In this document: in pieces, positions 5,790 through 6,751 of the stretch
How positions within the stretch are numbered: position 1 is the stretch's first letter
Layout of the letters: each line of letters begins with the position of its first letter
From: Pseudanabaenaceae cyanobacterium MP8IB2.15
GTDB lineage: Bacteria; Cyanobacteriota; Cyanobacteriia; Pseudanabaenales; Pseudanabaenaceae
DNA length: 6,751 bases
Assembly: GCA_030248825.1 (NCBI GenBank)
Contig: JARCMB010000283.1
Span: 1-6,751 of the forward strand
Reading direction: 5' to 3'
Made by a program: the position numbers and the translations under genes
The notes under the pieces: model-generated
What the model was told of the DNA's origin: nothing
The model's database searches: none
The model's input: only the letters and a program-made list of their open reading frames with translations

Positions 5790-6751
5790 ATGGTCAAGTT
5801 CCTCTCAGAATATTTCAGTCTAAATCGTCGCTATGCACGCTCAGTTAACTTAGAGCGAGATTTTGACTCGCTTGAAGCTATGCAGGGCTATATCCTGACG
5901 GATCGATCGCTTTATGCGCTTAAACGTATCTTGGTCGATCCGACAGATGCAAATATCACCCGTGCTAAGACCATTACTAGTGTTTATGGAACTGGCAAGT
6001 CTGCCTTTGCTGATTTTTTATCTAGTCTTTGTGCCCCAGCATCAAATCCTGTTCGAGAATTAGCTTTAGAGATCGTCCAAAAGTCCCTCGAACCAAGTGA
6101 TTATGAGACTTTGATTGCTAATTTGCCAGAGAAGGGATTTTTTAGAGCGATCGCCACTGCTCAACGCGAACCACTGACACATACGATTATTCGAGCTTTA
6201 GACTTTGGTGCAGATAGATTCTGGTCAAAGAAGCGCAACAAAATTGATTTGGCAAAAAGACTAAGCGATCTATCGCTCGAAATAGAGTCAGGGAAAGCAG
6301 TTACCAATATTGATATTTTAGCCATCTTAAAAGAGGTATTACAGAAAGCTGAAGCCCCAGTCATTCTATTAATTGATGAATTAGGAAAAACCCTTGAATT
6401 TGCTTCAATGCACCAAAGGACAGAAGACCTTTATCTGCTACAACAAATCGCGGAATTGAAGCCAAACAAAGGACAGACTTTTTATCTAGTAGGAATGCTT
6501 CACCAATCGTTTGCCGATTATGGCGATCGACTTGCTACTGTGCAACGTAACGAATGGTCAAAAATTCAGGGGCGATTTGAAGATATTGCTTTTAGTAATC
6601 AACCTCGCCAGATGGCTAGACTGATCGGACAAGCAATTCAGAATTCGCTACCAGACAAGCTGGCAAAGCGATTAAGAGCGGAGGCAAAAGATTGGTGCAA
6701 ACAACTAACAGCGATTGGGATTAGCGATATTTCCCCCGACTTGTTAGCTGC
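5790..6751 (+). CDS. Large P-loop ATPase, BrxC/PglY-like, N-terminal part
   Basis: The frame is open from ATG 5790-5792 to the right edge, 320 codons without a stop. The start is fixed by its position 2 bp after hicB. Residues 64-71 (SVYGTGKS) are a Walker A motif in which the usual first glycine is serine; residues 191-197 (VILLIDE) are Walker B with the catalytic Asp-Glu. About 60 residues precede Walker A, including LERDFDSLEAMQGYILTDRS (21-40). This layout, with a short leader then an xxYGTGKSxFxxFL P-loop, resembles the start of BREX BrxC/PglY ATPases and the Pbe proteins related to BREX type 4, as I recall them. The long insertion between Walker A and B and the family's usual size of about 1000-1200 residues fit a truncated large protein. 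In such systems the ATPase is a core component acting with PglZ- and PAPS-reductase-like proteins. A generic STAND- or ORC-like ATPase is the alternative. Confidence is high for an ATPase and moderate for the BrxC assignment. Confidence 0.8.
   Translation, partial: MVKFLSEYFSLNRRYARSVNLERDFDSLEAMQGYILTDRSLYALKRILVDPTDANITRAKTITSVYGTGKSAFADFLSSLCAPASNPVRELALEIVQKSLEPSDYETLIANLPEKGFFRAIATAQREPLTHTIIRALDFGADRFWSKKRNKIDLAKRLSDLSLEIESGKAVTNIDILAILKEVLQKAEAPVILLIDELGKTLEFASMHQRTEDLYLLQQIAELKPNKGQTFYLVGMLHQSFADYGDRLATVQRNEWSKIQGRFEDIAFSNQPRQMARLIGQAIQNSLPDKLAKRLRAEAKDWCKQLTAIGISDISPDLLA

Noticed and set aside
6161..6364. Minus-strand 67-codon open frame
   Set aside because: It is antisense to the ATPase frame, which is open throughout and carries Walker A and B motifs.
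1..6751. CRISPR array or insertion sequence
   Set aside because: No regularly spaced direct repeats, no transposase-like frame and no terminal inverted repeats were seen.

Overview
The window looks cyanobacterial. It holds two copies of the palindrome GCGATCGC (HIP1, at 1345-1352 and 6147-6154) and many partial CGATCG motifs, its base composition is moderate, and its genes mostly lack Shine-Dalgarno sequences. The genus cannot be fixed from this sequence alone.

Left part (1-1976, minus strand): a two-gene unit. A 513-residue membrane-anchored protein joins a periplasmic substrate-binding-like domain to an OmpA-type C-terminal domain. It is followed 31 bp downstream by an unrecognised gene that runs off the left edge. 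This looks like ordinary envelope or housekeeping sequence.

Middle spacer (1977-2296): about 320 bp without a protein gene. It contains a degenerate tRNA-like element on the minus strand, with good T-arm and anticodon-arm hairpins but no matching 5' acceptor strand, and a small inverted repeat. This could be the edge of an inserted defence island.

Right part (2297-6751): a divergent defence-type locus. On the minus strand is a large protein of the DNA phosphorothioation-associated putative methyltransferase family. Its SAM-binding core is flanked by two diverged copies of the same roughly 150-residue domain, and a frameshift separates the original start from the rest of the gene. On the plus strand, from a 79-bp divergent spacer, four closely packed genes follow: a DUF4007 protein, a HicA-like toxin, a HicB-like antitoxin and the first 320 codons of a large P-loop ATPase. 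The ATPase resembles BREX BrxC/PglY in the layout of its N-terminus. The first three genes overlap by 8 bp each and the ATPase starts 2 bp after hicB, so they are probably one coupled transcription unit.

The reading I favour is a phosphorothioation/BREX-type-4-like (Pbe-like) anti-phage locus with a toxin-antitoxin pair built into its operon. The decisive genes, such as a PAPS-reductase-like BrxP, PglZ and BrxL or Dnd proteins, would lie beyond the right edge, so the system type is inferred.
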